Numbered from the stretch's first letter, positions 8,134-18,100 are shown. The stretch is 64,000 nucleotides of DNA from Nocardia concava NBRC 100430 (GCF_000308815.1 NZ_BAFX01000047.1:1-64000); one strand, 5' to 3'. Numbers and translations are program-made. Notes: generated by a model from the letters alone, not told the origin.

Positions 8134-9035
8134 ATCGGAGCCGGGCGGGACGCGCCGTCGCCCTGCACCACGCTCACGATGAGCTCGGCCAGCTCGCGCA
8201 CCAGCGGATGCGGCGCTGCGGCGGGCCAGGTCAGCGCGAGCCGCCAGCTCAGCGTCCCCTCGGGCAGCGGACGCCACACCACACGCGGCTCCTTCTGCGC
8301 GACCAGCCCCTGGTCGAAGGCGACGCCGCGGCCGGAAAGCACCATGCCGAGCACGAATTCGGGATTGCGGGCGTGCTGCACCGAGGTGGGCCGGAAGCCG
8401 TGCTCCCAGCAGGTGCGCAGGGTGGCGTCGTAGAGGCCGGGTGCGGCGGCGCGCGGGAAGATCACCAGCCCGTGTCCCGCCAGATCGGCCAGGGTCAGCG
8501 CGGAGCGCGCAGCCAGCGGCGAATCCCGGGGTAGCACCACACCCAGCGGCGTCTCCACGGCCGGACCCGATTCCAGCCCGACCACATCCACCGGATACTG
8601 CAGCAGCCCGGCATCCAACTCCCGATCCGCCAGCAGCCGAACCTGTTCCGCGGTGGTCAGCTCCTGCAGATCCAACCGCACCTCGCGGCTCTCGAACGCG
8701 GTCACCAGCGCGGCCAGCACCCGCCCGGCCAGCTCCGGCGGCACCCCCACCCGCAGCGCGTCGATCTCGCCCCGATGGGCCTTGCCCACCAGCGAGGTGG
8801 CCCGCTCCCACCGCGCGATCAGATCGCGGGCCTCCACCAGCAGGATCTGCCCCGCCTCGGTCAGTTCGACCCGCCGGCTGTCCCGTTCCAGCAGCCGCGC
8901 CCCGAGCTCGCTCTCCAGCTTGCGGATCCGCTGACTCAGCGCGGGCTGGGCGATCCGCAAGCGCTCCGCCGCCCGCCCGAAGTGCAGCTCCTCGGCCACG
9001 GCGATGAAGTAGCGCAACTGACGCAGCGGATCCAT
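8082..9035 (-). CDS. LysR family transcriptional regulator
   Basis: A 317-residue protein opening with a typical LysR helix-turn-helix (RQLRYFIAVAEELHFGRAAE, then RLRIAQPALSQRIRKLE), followed by a type 2 periplasmic-binding-like ligand domain. The C-terminus runs on past the domain and overlaps the end of the convergent serine hydrolase gene. LysR proteins usually regulate a divergent neighbour. Here the divergent side is only 42 bases from the end of a thioesterase gene on the same strand, so no classical divergent target exists. Control of the beta-lactam block is possible but unproven. Confidence 0.88.
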   Translation of the reverse strand: MDPLRQLRYFIAVAEELHFGRAAERLRIAQPALSQRIRKLESELGARLLERDSRRVELTEAGQILLVEARDLIARWERATSLVGKAHRGEIDALRVGVPPELAGRVLAALVTAFESREVRLDLQELTTAEQVRLLADRELDAGLLQYPVDVVGLESGPAVETPLGVVLPRDSPLAARSALTLADLAGHGLVIFPRAAAPGLYDATLRTCWEHGFRPTSVQHARNPEFVLGMVLSGRGVAFDQGLVAQKEPRVVWRPLPEGTLSWRLALTWPAAAPHPLVRELAELIVSVVQGDGASRPAPIQQATQRRPWDVVSGRP

Positions 9036-9077
9036 CCGTCCGACGATATCGGTTTCCTTATCGCCGGGCGCGGGGGT

Positions 9078-9941
9078 TCAGCCGCGGGCCCGGACCTCGA
9101 GAATCTGCAGGCACCGCCCGATCGGCCCCTGCTCGTCGTGCAGCACGGTCGAGCACATGCCGACGCCGTCGGGCCCGATCGACGTCTCGACCGCCAACCC
9201 GATCCATGCACCGACCGGCAGCCGGAACAGATCGATGGTCAGATCGGTGTTGAGGAACGTGTACTTGTACGGATCCAGCCGCGCCCCAATGCCATTGGCG
9301 ACGTCCGCCACCGAGAACACCCGCACCAGCGGCGAGATCTCCTCGCCCTCGACCACCTCGACCAGCGGCCGCACCCACACCCGCCGCGCGCCGCCGTCGC
9401 CGTCCACGGCCCGGATCTCCACGGATTTCACGTACCCGACGTCCCACCCGTCCGGCACGCCCCACCCGATCTCGGACGCCGCGGGCACCGGCGGCATCGG
9501 CGCATCCGCCGCGTACGCGACCGTCGAGGTATCCGACGTGGCGATCCGCCAGGCCGCGGCCTTCGCCACCGCCCGCGCACTCCCGTCCGCCTGTCGCGCC
9601 ACCAGCTCCGCCGCCACCAACTCGACCCGCCGCCCCGGCCGCTCCACCCGGGCCCGCACCTCGATCTCGCCGACCGGCACCGGCCCCAGAATCTCCATGG
9701 TCAGCCGCGTCACCCGCATCCCCTCGCGCGGTTCGCAGTTCTCCACGGCCCGGGCCAGCAAGGCCGAAGGCGGCGCACCGTGCTGCATGGTCGCCGCCCA
9801 CACGCTCACCGTCGAAGCGCTGGCCGAATACCGCTGATACCCATCCCCGCCCGCACCCAGCGGGACGTAATACGCCTTGGTCCCGGCCTCATCGCCCGAG
9901 GCCGCCTCCGTCGCCAGTGTCACGTCATGTACTCGGCTCAC
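9078..9941 (-). CDS. Double hot-dog acyl-CoA thioesterase family protein
   Basis: A 287-residue protein with two hot-dog halves, resembling the TesB/4HBT_3 thioesterase group of actinobacteria. The N-terminal half has QHGAPPSALLARAVE and RLTMEILGPVPVGEIEV, which fit the hot-dog helix and following strands. The C-terminal half has the FLNTDLTIDLFR strand typical of the second repeat. Such enzymes release fatty acids or other acyl groups from CoA in the cytosol. No signal peptide. It is upstream of lysR on the same strand (42-base gap), so cotranscription is possible. Confidence 0.75.
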   Translation of the reverse strand: MSRVHDVTLATEAASGDEAGTKAYYVPLGAGGDGYQRYSASASTVSVWAATMQHGAPPSALLARAVENCEPREGMRVTRLTMEILGPVPVGEIEVRARVERPGRRVELVAAELVARQADGSARAVAKAAAWRIATSDTSTVAYAADAPMPPVPAASEIGWGVPDGWDVGYVKSVEIRAVDGDGGARRVWVRPLVEVVEGEEISPLVRVFSVADVANGIGARLDPYKYTFLNTDLTIDLFRLPVGAWIGLAVETSIGPDGVGMCSTVLHDEQGPIGRCLQILEVRARG

Positions 9942-10051
9942 CCGGTCAACGTATCAGCCCACGTAACAGCCACTAGACGGTGTACGACAAACGGCTCGAT
10001 TCTTCGAAACTCTTGACAGTTGTCGGCGATAGTGTGCAGGCTTCACGAGGC

Positions 10052-10074
10052 GCAATTGTTCTCTCGACAATTGC
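10052..10074. promoter_or_regulatory. Inverted repeat in the upstream region of a small protein gene
   Basis: GCAATTGT (10052-10059) and ACAATTGC (10067-10074) form a perfect 8-base inverted repeat with a 7-base spacer, about 140 bases before the small-protein start. A TTGACA hexamer lies at 10013-10018. The long leader (9942-10211) holds no other gene. It could be an operator or a short leader hairpin. Confidence 0.4.
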
Positions 10075-10211
10075 CGCGCAGGTCCGGTTGTCGACGCCTT
10101 CGCGAATTGGGCGGAGAAAGGTCGGCAGCGCTCGGAGATTCGGAGGACGCGGATCGATCCCGCGTCTCATCTCGTAGTTTCGGACGAAAAACCACCAATG
10201 CGGAGGTTGGA

Positions 10212-10439
10212 ATGTCTGATCGCAAGCACGGCCGAAAACACGGCCAGATGGCCGCCAAGGTCAAGCAGGGCATGAAGGACCAGGGTCAGCGTATCGAGCA
10301 GAACATGGATCGCATGGCCGACGACGCCAAGCGCGACATGGACCGGCTCGGCGCGGGCATGCAGCGCGAAGCCCAGCAGGCGCGATCGGATATGCGAGAG
10401 ATGAACAAGGACATGAAGCGGAAGCTTCAGCATCACTGA
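10212..10439 (+). CDS. Small highly charged helical protein, unknown
   Basis: ATG 10212 follows GGAGG by a few bases, giving a 75-residue, Lys/Arg/Asp/Met-rich protein predicted as one long amphipathic helix. It has repeated MxxxxxRDM-like blocks (NMDRMADDAKRDMDRLGAGM). It has no membrane segment or signal. The composition recalls CsbD-like or hydrophilin-type stress proteins, but no family motif is clear. It stands alone, with a strong hairpin terminator 24 bases after its stop. Function unknown. Confidence 0.65.
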   Translation: MSDRKHGRKHGQMAAKVKQGMKDQGQRIEQNMDRMADDAKRDMDRLGAGMQREAQQARSDMREMNKDMKRKLQHH

Positions 10440-10462
10440 CCCGGGAGGGTGACCATATGAAG

Positions 10463-10500
10463 AATGGCCGGTCCTCGCAAATCTGCGAGGACCGGCCATT
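10463..10500. terminator. Strong bidirectional hairpin terminator
   Basis: A perfect 17-base stem (10463-10479 with TGCGAGGACCGGCCATT at 10484-10500) closes on a 4-base loop. It lies between the convergent ends of two small genes and can end transcripts from both strands. Confidence 0.85.
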
Positions 10501-10522
10501 CCGGTTACCTGAGAGGTTCCGC

Positions 10523-10663
10523 TTACATGACGAATTCCGCCACGAAGCCGCCGATCGTGAATGCGCCGATGACGATCGCCGCGATCTTCGAATTGATCGG
10601 GCGGGGCTGCTGAACGGCGAACAGGCCGAAGTTCTTCACCGAGCCACGTGTCTGGTCGTACAT
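10523..10663 (-). CDS. 46-residue single-span membrane protein
   Basis: ATG 10663 has a strong GGAGG ribosome site 6-8 bases upstream. The protein has a polar N-terminal half (MYDQTRGSVKNFG) and a single hydrophobic helix near the C-terminus (KIAAIVIGAFTIGGFVAEFV). It is convergent with the charged small protein and shares its terminator. Nothing identifies a family. It is typical of small actinobacterial membrane proteins that gene callers often miss. Confidence 0.6.
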   Translation of the reverse strand: MYDQTRGSVKNFGLFAVQQPRPINSKIAAIVIGAFTIGGFVAEFVM

Positions 10664-11101
10664 GGTTCCTCCAACAATTTCTCGGGCCGCCCCGGTGTGG
10701 TGGTTCCACACCGTCGAAATACCCGATGCCCCTCTCCGACTGTGTTTTCGGAGTTCGGGACGTCAACGCGAATTACGCACTAAGTATTACCACGTCGAGA
10801 CCCCTTCGGCCATGGGTGTTCCGGGCCACAACCGGGCCGGTGTGATCCCGGATATGCCCAGTAAGGGGCCCCTTTCGTAGACCCTCGCCAAACCGCCACC
10901 GGCAAACCGCGGTGGGATTCGGAGAATCACACCAAGGGATAAGGGAATTCGCCCCGCGCGGGCGTGGAAAAGTGTGCACGCCGTCACCATGAGATCTGCG
11001 ACACCACCGTTGTCGCGGCGGGTGGATCCGTGGTGGCGAAGCCCGGATTCCGGGAGCACACTGGGAACGGACAGCCGAATTCCACTCGCGGAGTTGATGA
11101 A
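10664..11101. other. 438-base non-coding stretch between divergent small genes
   Basis: No convincing reading frame. It holds the promoters of the small membrane protein (-) and the next + strand gene. One clear structure is CGGTGTGG-5-CCACACCG (10693-10713), a perfect 8-base inverted repeat close to the minus-strand start, which may be an operator or leader hairpin. The part 10760-10800 is relatively AT-rich and may hold the minus-strand promoter. Confidence 0.5.
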
Positions 11102-11485
11102 ATGGCGACCAACGGACCCCTCGGATTCGACCCGGAAGACCTCGAGCGCGCCCTGCGCGAGGCGGGCATCGACGTCCGCGACCTGCTCGGCAAGGCCTCC
11201 GACTACCTGGACCGCAGCACCTCGAACCCGCTCGGCGCGCTGTTCGGCCTGCTCGTACCGCCCGAACGCGCCACTCCACCGAAGGCCGAAGGCCCCACCA
11301 CCGGTGAATCCGGTGACGGGGTGTGGGCCATCTACTTCGTGGACGAGAACGGCGGCGCCACGGTCGATCAGGTCTTCGCCACCGAACTCGAGGCCCTGCG
11401 CGCGCACCGGGACAACACCGACCCCAAGCGCAAGGTCCGCTTCCTGCCCTACGGCGTAGCGGTCAGCGTCCTCGACGCGACCTGA
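11102..11485 (+). CDS. Conserved-looking cytosolic protein, unknown
   Basis: ATG 11102 has GGAG 8 bases upstream and gives 127 residues. The N-terminal half is acidic and helical (GFDPEDLERALREAGIDVRDLLG). A Pro/Ala/Glu linker follows, then a compact C-terminal domain of about 50 residues (WAIYFVDENGGATVDQVF, then ELEALRAHRDN). There is no signal or membrane segment. Its last 37 bases overlap the convergent formate/nitrite channel gene. I do not recognise a family. Confidence 0.65.
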   Translation: MATNGPLGFDPEDLERALREAGIDVRDLLGKASDYLDRSTSNPLGALFGLLVPPERATPPKAEGPTTGESGDGVWAIYFVDENGGATVDQVFATELEALRAHRDNTDPKRKVRFLPYGVAVSVLDAT

Positions 11486-12291
11486 CCCGAAGCCATCGAC
11501 GGCACGGCGACCGTGGACGTCCGGGTGCGGCGTGCGCCGGAGGTGTACCAGTAGACCGCGCCCACCAGCAGGCCGCCGCCGACGATATTGCCCGGCACCG
11601 TGTAGACGAGATTGCGGCCCAGTTCGGCGAATGTCGCCTGGCCCTCGAAGATTCCGATGGTGTACAGCGACATATTGGCGACGCAGTGCTCGAAGCCGAC
11701 GGCCACGAAGACCAGCACCGGCATCCACAGCAGGGCGATCTTCGCGCCGGAGCTCCGCACCCGGGAGAACATCCAGACGGCGAGGCAGACCAGCATGTTG
11801 CACAAGACCGCGCGCCAGAAGAGCTGACCGCCCGCCAGCGAGTTCTTCGCCGAAAGCAGTTCGGTGAGCATGGCTTTGGCGGTGGGGGAGGAAGTGACGC
11901 CGGAGGCGTGCACCATGGCCGCGAAGACCAGCGTGCCCGCGAAATTGCCGACGAGGGTGGCGGCCCAGGCGAGGAGCATGTCCTTGACGCCGGTGCGGCC
12001 GGACAGCGCCCCGACCAGCATGATCATGACCGTCGAGGTGAACAGCTGCGCCCCGGCGAACATCACCAGGGTCAAAGCGATAGGGAAGACCGCGCCTTCG
12101 AGCAGCTTCACCCCCGCGGCGTGCTCGGCCACGAACGGCGACACCGCCACCAGCAGCAGCACCTCACCCACCGCGATGAACGCCCCCGCCAAGATCGCCG
12201 ACACCAGGAACCGTCCCGGGCTGCGCATGTCGCCGGCCTTGTGAACGGCCTGGTCAACGGTGCTGGCGACATTCTCGGCGAGGGTATTCAC
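11449..12291 (-). CDS. Formate/nitrite transporter (FNT) family channel
   Basis: A 280-residue inner-membrane protein with six hydrophobic segments. Two FNT landmarks are visible: AGAQLFTSTVM in the second helix region and VGFEHCVANMSLY near the fifth, the signature around the pore. FNT proteins form pentameric channels for formate, nitrite or hydrosulfide. GTG 12291 is used as the start (VNTLAENVAS). The C-terminal tail is Arg/Thr-rich and cytosolic. No formate or nitrite metabolic gene is adjacent, so the substrate cannot be assigned. Confidence 0.9.
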   Translation of the reverse strand: MNTLAENVASTVDQAVHKAGDMRSPGRFLVSAILAGAFIAVGEVLLLVAVSPFVAEHAAGVKLLEGAVFPIALTLVMFAGAQLFTSTVMIMLVGALSGRTGVKDMLLAWAATLVGNFAGTLVFAAMVHASGVTSSPTAKAMLTELLSAKNSLAGGQLFWRAVLCNMLVCLAVWMFSRVRSSGAKIALLWMPVLVFVAVGFEHCVANMSLYTIGIFEGQATFAELGRNLVYTVPGNIVGGGLLVGAVYWYTSGARRTRTSTVAVPSMASGQVASRTLTATP

Positions 12292-12351
12292 TCATTTCAC
12301 GTTAGAACTCGTCCCGTTTCTCCGACACTGACCAATGTCCCGAGTTCTGTC

Positions 12352-13866
12352 TCAGGGGACGGGGTCAGGTGACGGGGCTGGGATGGATTCCTGAGCGGGC
12401 GCGGATTCGGTGCGCTTGCCCAGCACGGAATGCCGTCGGCTGTAGGCGAAGTAGATGACGATGCCGAGGGCCATCCAGATCACGAAGCGCAGCCAGGTCT
12501 CGATGGACAGGTTGAGCATCAGCCACAGGCAGGCCAGGGCGGCGAGGATCGGGACCAGCGGGACCAGTGGGACGCGGAAGCCGCGCTTCAGGTCCGGGCG
12601 CATGCGGCGCAGGATCGGGACACCCAGGGAGACCAGGACGAACGCCACCAGGGTGCCGATGTTCACCATCTCCTCGAGCGTGCCGAAGTCCACGAAGCCG
12701 GCCAGCAGCGCGCAGACGACGCCGACGATGACGGTCAGCCGGACCGGGGTGCCGTGCTTGCCGGTGTGGGCGAGGCCGCGGGGGAGCAGGCCGTCGCGGG
12801 CCATGGCGAACAGCACGCGGGTCTGGCCCAGGAACATGACCATGACCACCGTCGACAGGCCCGCGAGCGCGCCGATGGAGATGATGTTCTTCACCCAGGT
12901 CGCGCCGTGCAGGGCGAAAGCCGTTGCCAGGGTGGCGTTTCCATTGGCCAGGTCGGTGTAGGGCACCATGCCGGTGAGCACCAGCGACACCGCCACGTAC
13001 AGCACGGTCACGATGGCCAGCGAGCCGAAGATGCCGCGCGGCACGTCACGCTGCGGGTTGCGGGTCTCCTCGGCGGTGGTGGCGACCACGTCGAAGCCGA
13101 CGAAGGCGAAGAACACCAGCGAGGCCGCGGACAGCAGGCCGAACCAGCCGAAAGTCGTTCCGCCCGAACCGGTCAGGAAGGAGAACAGCGACTGGTGCAC
13201 GCCACCCGCCTGCTTCGAGGGCTGCGACGGCGGAATGTAGGGGCTCAGGTTGGAGGCCTTGAAGTAGGTCGCGCCGACCACCAGCACCAGCGCGATCACG
13301 GCCAGCTTGATGGCGACCGCGACGGCCGAGACCCGCGAGGACAGCTTGGTTCCGGTGGCCAGCAGCACGCCGACGATCGCGATGATCAGCACCGCGCCCC
13401 AGTCGAAGGAGATGGACCCGACGTGCGCGACCGGGTTCACCACATTGCCCAGCACCTCGCCGAGATACTGCGACCACCCCTTGGCGACCACCGAAACGGC
13501 AAGGGCGAACTCGAGAATCAGGTCCCACCCGATGATCCAGGCGATGACCTCGCCGAAAGTGGCGTACGCGAAGGTGTACGCACTGCCCGCCACCGGCACC
13601 GTCGAGGCGAATTCGGCGTAGCACAACGCCGTCAATCCGCAGGCGATGGCCGCGAACACGAAGGCCAGCGAGACCGAGGGCCCCGCGACCGTGCCCGCGG
13701 TCCGGGCGGTGAGGGTGAAGATGCCCGCCCCGATGACCACGGCGACACCGAAGATGGTGAGATCCCTCGCCGTCAGATCCTTGCGTAGCTTGGAATCCGG
13801 CTCATCGGTATCCCTGATCGATTGCTCGACGGACTTGGTGCGGAACACTCCGCTCGCGAACGCCAC
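12352..13866 (-). CDS. APC-family amino acid permease (cationic amino acid transporter type)
   Basis: A 504-residue protein with about 12-13 membrane segments. The N-terminal substrate/sodium helix reads VIGAGIFTLTA, the G-A-G-I-F motif of the APC superfamily, and the helix pattern including YAEFASTVPVAGSAY matches the CAT/YfnA-like subgroup. GTG 13866 follows a GAGGAG site by about 8 bases. It lies 30 bases downstream of an amino-acid dehydrogenase gene on the same strand, so import of the dehydrogenase substrate is a reasonable inference. Confidence 0.9.
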   Translation of the reverse strand: MAFASGVFRTKSVEQSIRDTDEPDSKLRKDLTARDLTIFGVAVVIGAGIFTLTARTAGTVAGPSVSLAFVFAAIACGLTALCYAEFASTVPVAGSAYTFAYATFGEVIAWIIGWDLILEFALAVSVVAKGWSQYLGEVLGNVVNPVAHVGSISFDWGAVLIIAIVGVLLATGTKLSSRVSAVAVAIKLAVIALVLVVGATYFKASNLSPYIPPSQPSKQAGGVHQSLFSFLTGSGGTTFGWFGLLSAASLVFFAFVGFDVVATTAEETRNPQRDVPRGIFGSLAIVTVLYVAVSLVLTGMVPYTDLANGNATLATAFALHGATWVKNIISIGALAGLSTVVMVMFLGQTRVLFAMARDGLLPRGLAHTGKHGTPVRLTVIVGVVCALLAGFVDFGTLEEMVNIGTLVAFVLVSLGVPILRRMRPDLKRGFRVPLVPLVPILAALACLWLMLNLSIETWLRFVIWMALGIVIYFAYSRRHSVLGKRTESAPAQESIPAPSPDPVP

Positions 13867-13896
13867 TTTGCGTCTCCTCTCTGAAAACTACGGCGA

Positions 13897-14976
13897 TCAG
13901 AGGGCCCGCGGAATGGCGTCGAGACGCCGCTCCGCGAACCTGTTGGCCGCCGCGCCGGTGCCGATACCCTCGGCCTTGCTTTCCGCGATGATGTCGCGGC
14001 AACGGTCGAAGATGCCCCTCACCGCGTCTTCGACCTCGGCCGGCGCCGCCTTGCGCAGCTCACCGGCCACCTGAATGAGCCCACCGGCATTGGCCACGAA
14101 ATCCGGGACCCAGGTGATGCCGCGCTCGTTCAGGGCGTATTCCACTGCGGGCGTGGCCAACTGGTTGTTGGCGGCGCCGCAGACGAGTTTCGCCTCGATG
14201 GCCTCGGCCGAGGACGCGGTGAGCGTGCCGCCGAGGGCGCAGGGGGCGTAGACGTCGACCGGAGCGGTGGAGACATTGCTCAACAGTCGAACCGAGGGAT
14301 TGCTCTTCGAAATGCGTTCCAGCGCCGCCTGGTTCACGTCGGTCGCGCAGACCTCCGCGCCGTCGGCGAGCAGCAGCTGGATGAGCTCGTTGCCGACCTT
14401 GCCGACGCCCTCGACGCCGACCGTGCGGCCCGCCAGGGTCGGTGCGCCCCAGACGGATTCGGCGCCGGCGCGCATGGCGTTGAAGACGCCGAGCGCCGTC
14501 AGCCGGGCGCTGTCGCCGGAGCCGCCCGCCGCGGTGCTGCGGCCGGTCACGTAGCCGGTGTAGCGGCCGATGGTGTCCAGGTCGTCGGTGTTGGTGCCGA
14601 CATCACCCGCCGTGATGTACCGCCCGCCAAGCGATTCCACGAACCGCGCGTACGCCGCGAACAGCTCCTCGCTCTTGTCCACCGCCGGATCGCCGATGAT
14701 GACGGCCTTGCCGCCACCCAGATCGCACCCCGCCGCCGCGGCCTTGTAGGTCATGCCCCACGACAGGCGCAGCACATCATCCAGCGCCGCCGACTCGCTC
14801 GCGTACGGGTACATCCGGGTCCCGCCCAGCGCCGGACCCAGCGTGGTCGAGTGAATCGCGATGATCGCCTTGAGCCCGCTCTTGTCGTCCTCGCAGAACA
14901 CCACCTGCTCGTGGCGTCGCCCGCTCAACTCGTGGGAGCGTCCGAAAACCCCTGCGTCGGTGTGCATTGCGGTCAC
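13897..14976 (-). CDS. Leu/Val/Phe-type amino acid dehydrogenase
   Basis: GTG 14976 is chosen because AAGGA lies 7 bases upstream; an ATG is 9 bases further in. The 359-residue protein has the Glu/Leu/Phe/Val dehydrogenase catalytic lysine region DLGGGKAVI (about residue 88) and the NAD-binding GVEGVGKVG (about residue 187). These enzymes deaminate branched-chain or aromatic amino acids to 2-oxo acids with NAD+. It sits between an APC permease and an indolepyruvate ferredoxin oxidoreductase, giving a transport-deamination-oxidation route. Whether the substrate is branched-chain or aromatic cannot be decided by eye. Confidence 0.9.
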   Translation of the reverse strand: MTAMHTDAGVFGRSHELSGRRHEQVVFCEDDKSGLKAIIAIHSTTLGPALGGTRMYPYASESAALDDVLRLSWGMTYKAAAAGCDLGGGKAVIIGDPAVDKSEELFAAYARFVESLGGRYITAGDVGTNTDDLDTIGRYTGYVTGRSTAAGGSGDSARLTALGVFNAMRAGAESVWGAPTLAGRTVGVEGVGKVGNELIQLLLADGAEVCATDVNQAALERISKSNPSVRLLSNVSTAPVDVYAPCALGGTLTASSAEAIEAKLVCGAANNQLATPAVEYALNERGITWVPDFVANAGGLIQVAGELRKAAPAEVEDAVRGIFDRCRDIIAESKAEGIGTGAAANRFAERRLDAIPRAL

Positions 14977-15056
14977 AATCGATTCCTTTCTGGACGCCGC
15001 TTGTGGCGGCTGATGGGTGGCCACGTGGTGGGCGGCCGGGGTGTGTGGGCAGCCTT

Positions 15057-15146
15057 CGTCATCCCGGCATGCTTTTGGCCGGGATCCATACCTGCATTGC
15101 CCATACGGTTTTGGTGGATTCCGGCCAAAAGCACGCCGGAATGACG
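15057..15146. repeat. Long palindromic dispersed repeat, copy 1
   Basis: Two 32-base arms, CGTCATCCCGGCATGCTTTT... (15057-15088) and its near-complement ending CGCCGGAATGACG (15115-15146), pair at 29 of 32 positions around a 26-base centre. A second copy lies at 56679-56759. The arms carry the same core (CCGGCCAAAA / TTTTGGCCGG) in both copies, while the centres differ. It sits between the IFO gene end and the dehydrogenase start. It may act as a terminator or be a REP/MITE-like element. Confidence 0.8.
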
Positions 15147-15152
15147 GGGTGG

Positions 15153-18100
15153 TCAGCCGTCGAGGCCGAGTTCGCGGAGGCGGGTGCGGTAGAGCTCGAC
15201 GTTGCCGAGCTTGACGTCCTCGTAGCCGCGGACCAGGTCGGGCAGGCCCGCCGCCTCGGTGGCCGTGGCATAGGTCTGGTCCGTCAGTCCGACCGCGAGG
15301 CGGTGGATCATTTCGGTGTAGTGGGACAGCAGCTCCCGCTCTACCTTCCGGACGTGGGCGTAGCCGAAGGGGTCGAGCTTGGTGCCGCGCAGGGACTTGC
15401 CCTTGGCGAGGAGTTTCAGGGCCACATGGGATTTGGGGGTGAGGCCGATCTTCTTCTTGCGGCCCATCGCCCGCAGCACGGGGGGATGCAGCTTGTAGGT
15501 GAGGTTTTCGCCGCCGGGGACCTGGGCCTTGACCTCGTCGAGGAAGGCGGGATCGACCAGCAGGCGGGCGACCTCGTACTCGTCCTTGTAGGCGGTCAAC
15601 TTGTACAGGCCACGGGCCACGGCTTCGCTGAAGTCGGTGCGGTCGGTGACCGCGCGCTCGGCGGTCCAGGCGGCCTGGACCGTGTCGATGTAGCGGCGGG
15701 CGACCTTCGCGTTCTGATAGCCGATCAGTTCACCGGCGCGCAGCTCGACGATCCGCCGCACCTCGCCCTCGAAACCGGTGCCCGCCAGCAGTTCCGCGGG
15801 AACCGCGCGTGCGGCACGCCGCGCCGCGGCCGGTTCGGTCGCCACCGCGAAGGCCTCCGGGTCGGCGATGGCCACCCGGCCCCAGCGGAAGGCGGCGATA
15901 TTGGCCGCCACCGCGACACCGTTGATGGTGATCGCCTCTTCGATCGCCGCGGCGGGCAGCCGCAGGCCACCGGTCTGGAAGGCCGCACCGACCATGAGGA
16001 AGTTGGCCGCGGCGGTATTGCCGAACAGCTGCTGCGCGGCCGCCAGGGCATCCAGGTCGAACATCGAATCCGATACCGCCGCAAGACGATCCAGCAAGGA
16101 GGTGGTCTCGGGGTAGGCGACCGACTTGTCGTAGACCATGTCACCGGTCGGTGTCTGACTGGTCGAGGCGACCACGACGGTGGTCTCCGGATTGCCGTAC
16201 TGCAGATTCTTGGGGTCGGCCGCGCCCAGCAGGTCGATGGCCATGATGCAGTCCGCGCTGCCCGGGGTGAGCCGGTTGGACGGCTCCAATTCCGTTGTGG
16301 CGAACCGCAGGTGGGACAGCACCGGCCCGGCCTTCTGGCTCAGCCCGATCTGGTCCAGGCTCTCCACCGCGTACCCGGCGCGCAGCGCGGCGGTGGCCAG
16401 CACCTGGTTGACCGTCACGATGCCGGTGCCGCCGATGCCCGCGATCAGCACGTTCTGCGTGCCCAGCGGTGCACCGAGACCCGGATCGGCCACGGTCGGC
16501 GGTTCGGCGGTCTTGCGCTTGGCGGGCTTGGCACCCTTGCGCCCCTTGGCCTCCGGGTTCACCTCCACCGTCACGAACGACGGGCAGTCGCCGTCGAGGC
16601 AGCTGTAGTCGGTATTGCACGAGGTCTGGTCGATGCGCGTCTTGCGCCCGAACTCGGTCTCCACCGGCTGCACCGACAGACAGTTCGACTTGGTGCCGCA
16701 ATCACCGCAGCCCTCGCACACCGCCTCGTTGATCACCACGCGGGTATTGCGCACCGGCAGTGTCCCCCGCTTGCGCTGCCGCCGGGCGTCGGCCGCGCAA
16801 TGCTGGTCGTAGATCAGCACGGTCACGCCCTTGACCTCGCGCAGCAGCTTCTGCGCCTCGTCGAGTCGGTCGCGATGCCACAGCAGGGTGCCCTTGGCGA
16901 GCGCTTTCTTGTTGTGCCGCTTGGGTTCATCGGCGCAGATGATGATCTGCTTGACGCCCTCGGTGGTCAGCTTGTGGGTCAGCTTCGCGACCGTCAGCCC
17001 GCCCTCGACGTCCTGCGCGCCGGTCATGGCGACGACTTCGTTGTAGAGCAGCTTGTAGGTGATGTTCACCCCGGCGGCCACGCACGCCTGCACGGCCAGC
17101 TGCCCGGAGTGAAAGAAGGTGCCGTCGCCGATGTTCTGGAACAGATGCGGCACATCGGTGAACGGGGCCTGCCCGATCCACTGACTGCCCTCGCCGCCCA
17201 TCTGGGTCAACCCGGTCACCGCGCTGTCACTACGCCCCGACAGTGTCACCAGGGTGTGGCAGCCGATGCCGCCACCGCCGATCGAGCCCTCCGGGATCGC
17301 GGTGGAGCGGTTGTGCGGGCAGCCGCTGCAGAAGTAGGGCGTCCGCTTCGCCGACAGCACCTCCAGCGAAAGCTGAGGCGGGGGAGCCTTCTTCAACTCG
17401 ACGTGATCGCGCAGCACCCGCCGCAGCGGTGCCAGCAGCCGACCGGCGGTGAGCTCGCCGTCGAAGGGCATGAGCGGCATGCCGTTGGCATCCAGCTTGC
17501 CGATGATGCGCGGCGCATCCGTTGTCCCGTACAGGATTTCGCGGATCTGCGTCTCGATGAACGCGGTCTTGTCCTCGACCACGATCACCTGCTCCAGCCC
17601 GTGCGCGAACTCCAGCACCCGGTGCGCGCCCACGGGATACGGCATCCCGATGCGCAGCAATCGAATTCCGGCCCGGTGCAGGGCCGCGTCGTCGACGCCG
17701 AGATCGACCAGCGCCTGCCGGACCGCGTCGAAGGTGGTGCCGGTGGCCGCGATACCGATCCGCGCCCCCATCGGATCCACCTCGATGACATCGAGCTCAT
17801 TGGCCGCCCCGAACGCGCGCACCGTCGCCCAGCGCGGCCCGTACAGATCGGCCTCGGCCAGCACACTGTCCGCGGGCGCCGCCATCGGCCGCTGCCGGTA
17901 GACGAAAGTCTTGCCCTCCCACTGGATCTCGGGCACCTCGATGGGCAGCTCGGCCACCGAGGAATCGACCGTCCACGCGCCGTCGGCGACATCGGCCACG
18001 ATCTTCATGGCCACGATGCATCCCGAGGCCCGCGACAGCGCCACCCCCTGCATGCCCATGGTGATGATCTCGCGGGCATTGCGCGGGAACAGCACCGGGA

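Noticed and set aside
7144-8811. N-terminal extension of the PBP frame over 500 codons
   Set aside because: The extension runs antisense through the serine hydrolase gene. A normal lipoprotein signal begins at 7143, giving the usual family length.
8082-9035. LysR gene as an AmpR-type beta-lactamase regulator
   Set aside because: AmpR genes are divergent from ampC with a shared promoter. Here the gene is tail-to-tail with the hydrolase, and the secreted beta-lactamase is three genes away.
12430-13788. Long + strand open frame opposite the APC permease
   Set aside because: The permease has the expected helices and G-A-G-I-F motif; the opposite product is Asp/Gly/Gln/His-rich without a fold.
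15057-15146. Palindromic repeat as the end of an insertion sequence
   Set aside because: No transposase or target duplication is visible at either copy; the two copies are not ends of one element, since 41 kb of ordinary genes separates them.
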